Assembly: GCF_900766215.1 (NCBI RefSeq)
Contig: NZ_CAAFUQ010000003.1
Location: 1-13,772 of the forward strand
Direction: 5' to 3'
DNA length: 13,772 nucleotides
Origin: an uncultured Finegoldia sp.
GTDB lineage: Bacteria > Bacillota > Clostridia > Tissierellales > Peptoniphilaceae
The notes under the pieces were generated by a model that was not told the DNA's origin, searched no databases, and saw nothing but the letters and a program-made list of their open reading frames with translations. This document shows, piece by piece, positions 13,548 through 13,772 of this stretch. The position numbers were made by a program, and so were the translations under genes. How positions within the stretch are numbered: position 1 is the first letter of the stretch; each line of letters starts with the position of its first letter.

Positions 13548-13772
13548 ATGAAAAAACAAAAATTATTAAGTTTAGTAACAGTAGCTACAATATCTTTGAC
13601 AAATGTTGGTGTTATGGCTGATAGTGTTGATGATACAGTATCAGCAACATCAGATAGTACAATGTTAGTAACACCCAACAATCCAACACCAAGTGCGCCA
13701 ACACCAAGTACAGATCCAATAACAGATACCACAGAACCAAGTGCGCCAACACCAAGTACAGATCCAATAACA
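13548..13772 (+). CDS. Secreted, Pro/Thr/Ser-repeat surface protein (3' partial)
   Basis: The frame starts at ATG 13548, 10 bases after GAGG (13534-13537), and runs open to the window end (75 codons visible). The product has a clear signal peptide: MKKQKLLSLVTVATISLTNV followed by GVMA and probable cleavage before DSVDD. After a short Thr/Ser/Asp-rich part it enters tandem repeats of PSAPTPSTDPITDTTE, a proline-rich stalk typical of Gram-positive wall proteins. Position at the end of the transfer operon suggests a mating-aggregation or adhesion protein in the manner of PrgB-like factors. The functional domains and any LPXTG anchor lie beyond the window, so this is inference from signal peptide, repeats and location. 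Confidence 0.8.
   Translation, partial: MKKQKLLSLVTVATISLTNVGVMADSVDDTVSATSDSTMLVTPNNPTPSAPTPSTDPITDTTEPSAPTPSTDPIT
13689..13772 (+). repeat. 48-bp tandem coding repeats of the surface protein
   Basis: A 36-base segment starting CCAAGTGCGCCAACACC is repeated without change at 13689-13724 and 13737-13772; the spacing of 48 bases equals 16 codons (PSAPTPSTDPITDTTE). A shorter element, CCAACACCAAG, also recurs at 13683-13693 and 13698-13708. Perfect nucleotide identity points to recent expansion. The array runs off the window end, so its copy number is unknown. Confidence 0.9.

Noticed and set aside
13493..13732. 79-codon - strand ORF over the surface-protein start
   Set aside because: It is antisense to a signal peptide and exact repeats with a good start, so most likely a shadow.

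Overview
The window is a stretch of a Gram-positive integrative and conjugative element (ICE) of the Tn916 / ICESt3 / ICEBs1 superfamily. It is AT-rich, uses strong AGGAGG-type ribosome binding sites, has all genes on the + strand, and its gene content points to Streptococcus or a close relative among the Lactobacillales. The species cannot be named from this sequence. Integrase, excisionase, att sites and cargo lie outside the window, and no RNA genes, insertion sequences or CRISPR arrays were seen.

Layout. (1) 2-1498: FtsK/TcpA-type coupling ATPase, cut at its 5' end by the window edge. (2) 1499-1784: a non-coding, unusually structured region. It holds a Tn916/ICEBs1-type nic palindrome (1634-1657), a large interrupted inverted repeat (1521-1619) with a TAGCGT in its loop, and two GTGGGTCA repeats just before the relaxase. 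This is the oriT, possibly with a single-strand origin. (3) 1785-3017: MOBT (Rep_trans) relaxase with an N-terminal helix-turn-helix. (4) 3033-4006: small accessory genes: an unknown 125-residue protein, an XRE-type regulator, a possible 34-residue ORF and an unknown 90-residue protein, closed by an intrinsic terminator at 4012-4038. (5) 4053-5230: ardA followed by two tightly packed small genes (72 and 159 residues) that look to me like diverged ArdA relatives. (6) 5231-13530: the type IV secretion set: VirB8/TcpC-like, TcpD-like, TcpE, VirB4 ATPase, VirB6-like membrane protein, lysozyme+CHAP wall hydrolase, and a small membrane-anchored protein. (7) 13548 to the end: the start of a secreted, repeat-rich surface protein, cut by the window edge.

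How it works together (family knowledge plus order): the relaxase nicks at the palindrome and stays attached to the strand. The coupling ATPase hands it to the VirB4/VirB6/VirB8-type channel, the wall hydrolase opens peptidoglycan, and the surface protein probably helps mating cells adhere. ArdA mimics DNA and protects the incoming strand from type I restriction.

Main corrections to naive ORF calling: the coupling gene is open upstream of its first ATG; the relaxase probably starts at GTG 1785; ardA at ATG 4053; the 90-residue gene at ATG 3734; and the wall hydrolase most likely at a rare ATT codon at 11543. The most interesting signals are the fold-switching oriT region, the ArdA-like trio, the terminator placed directly ahead of ardA, and the ATT start. 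I did not find a clearly new kind of system.
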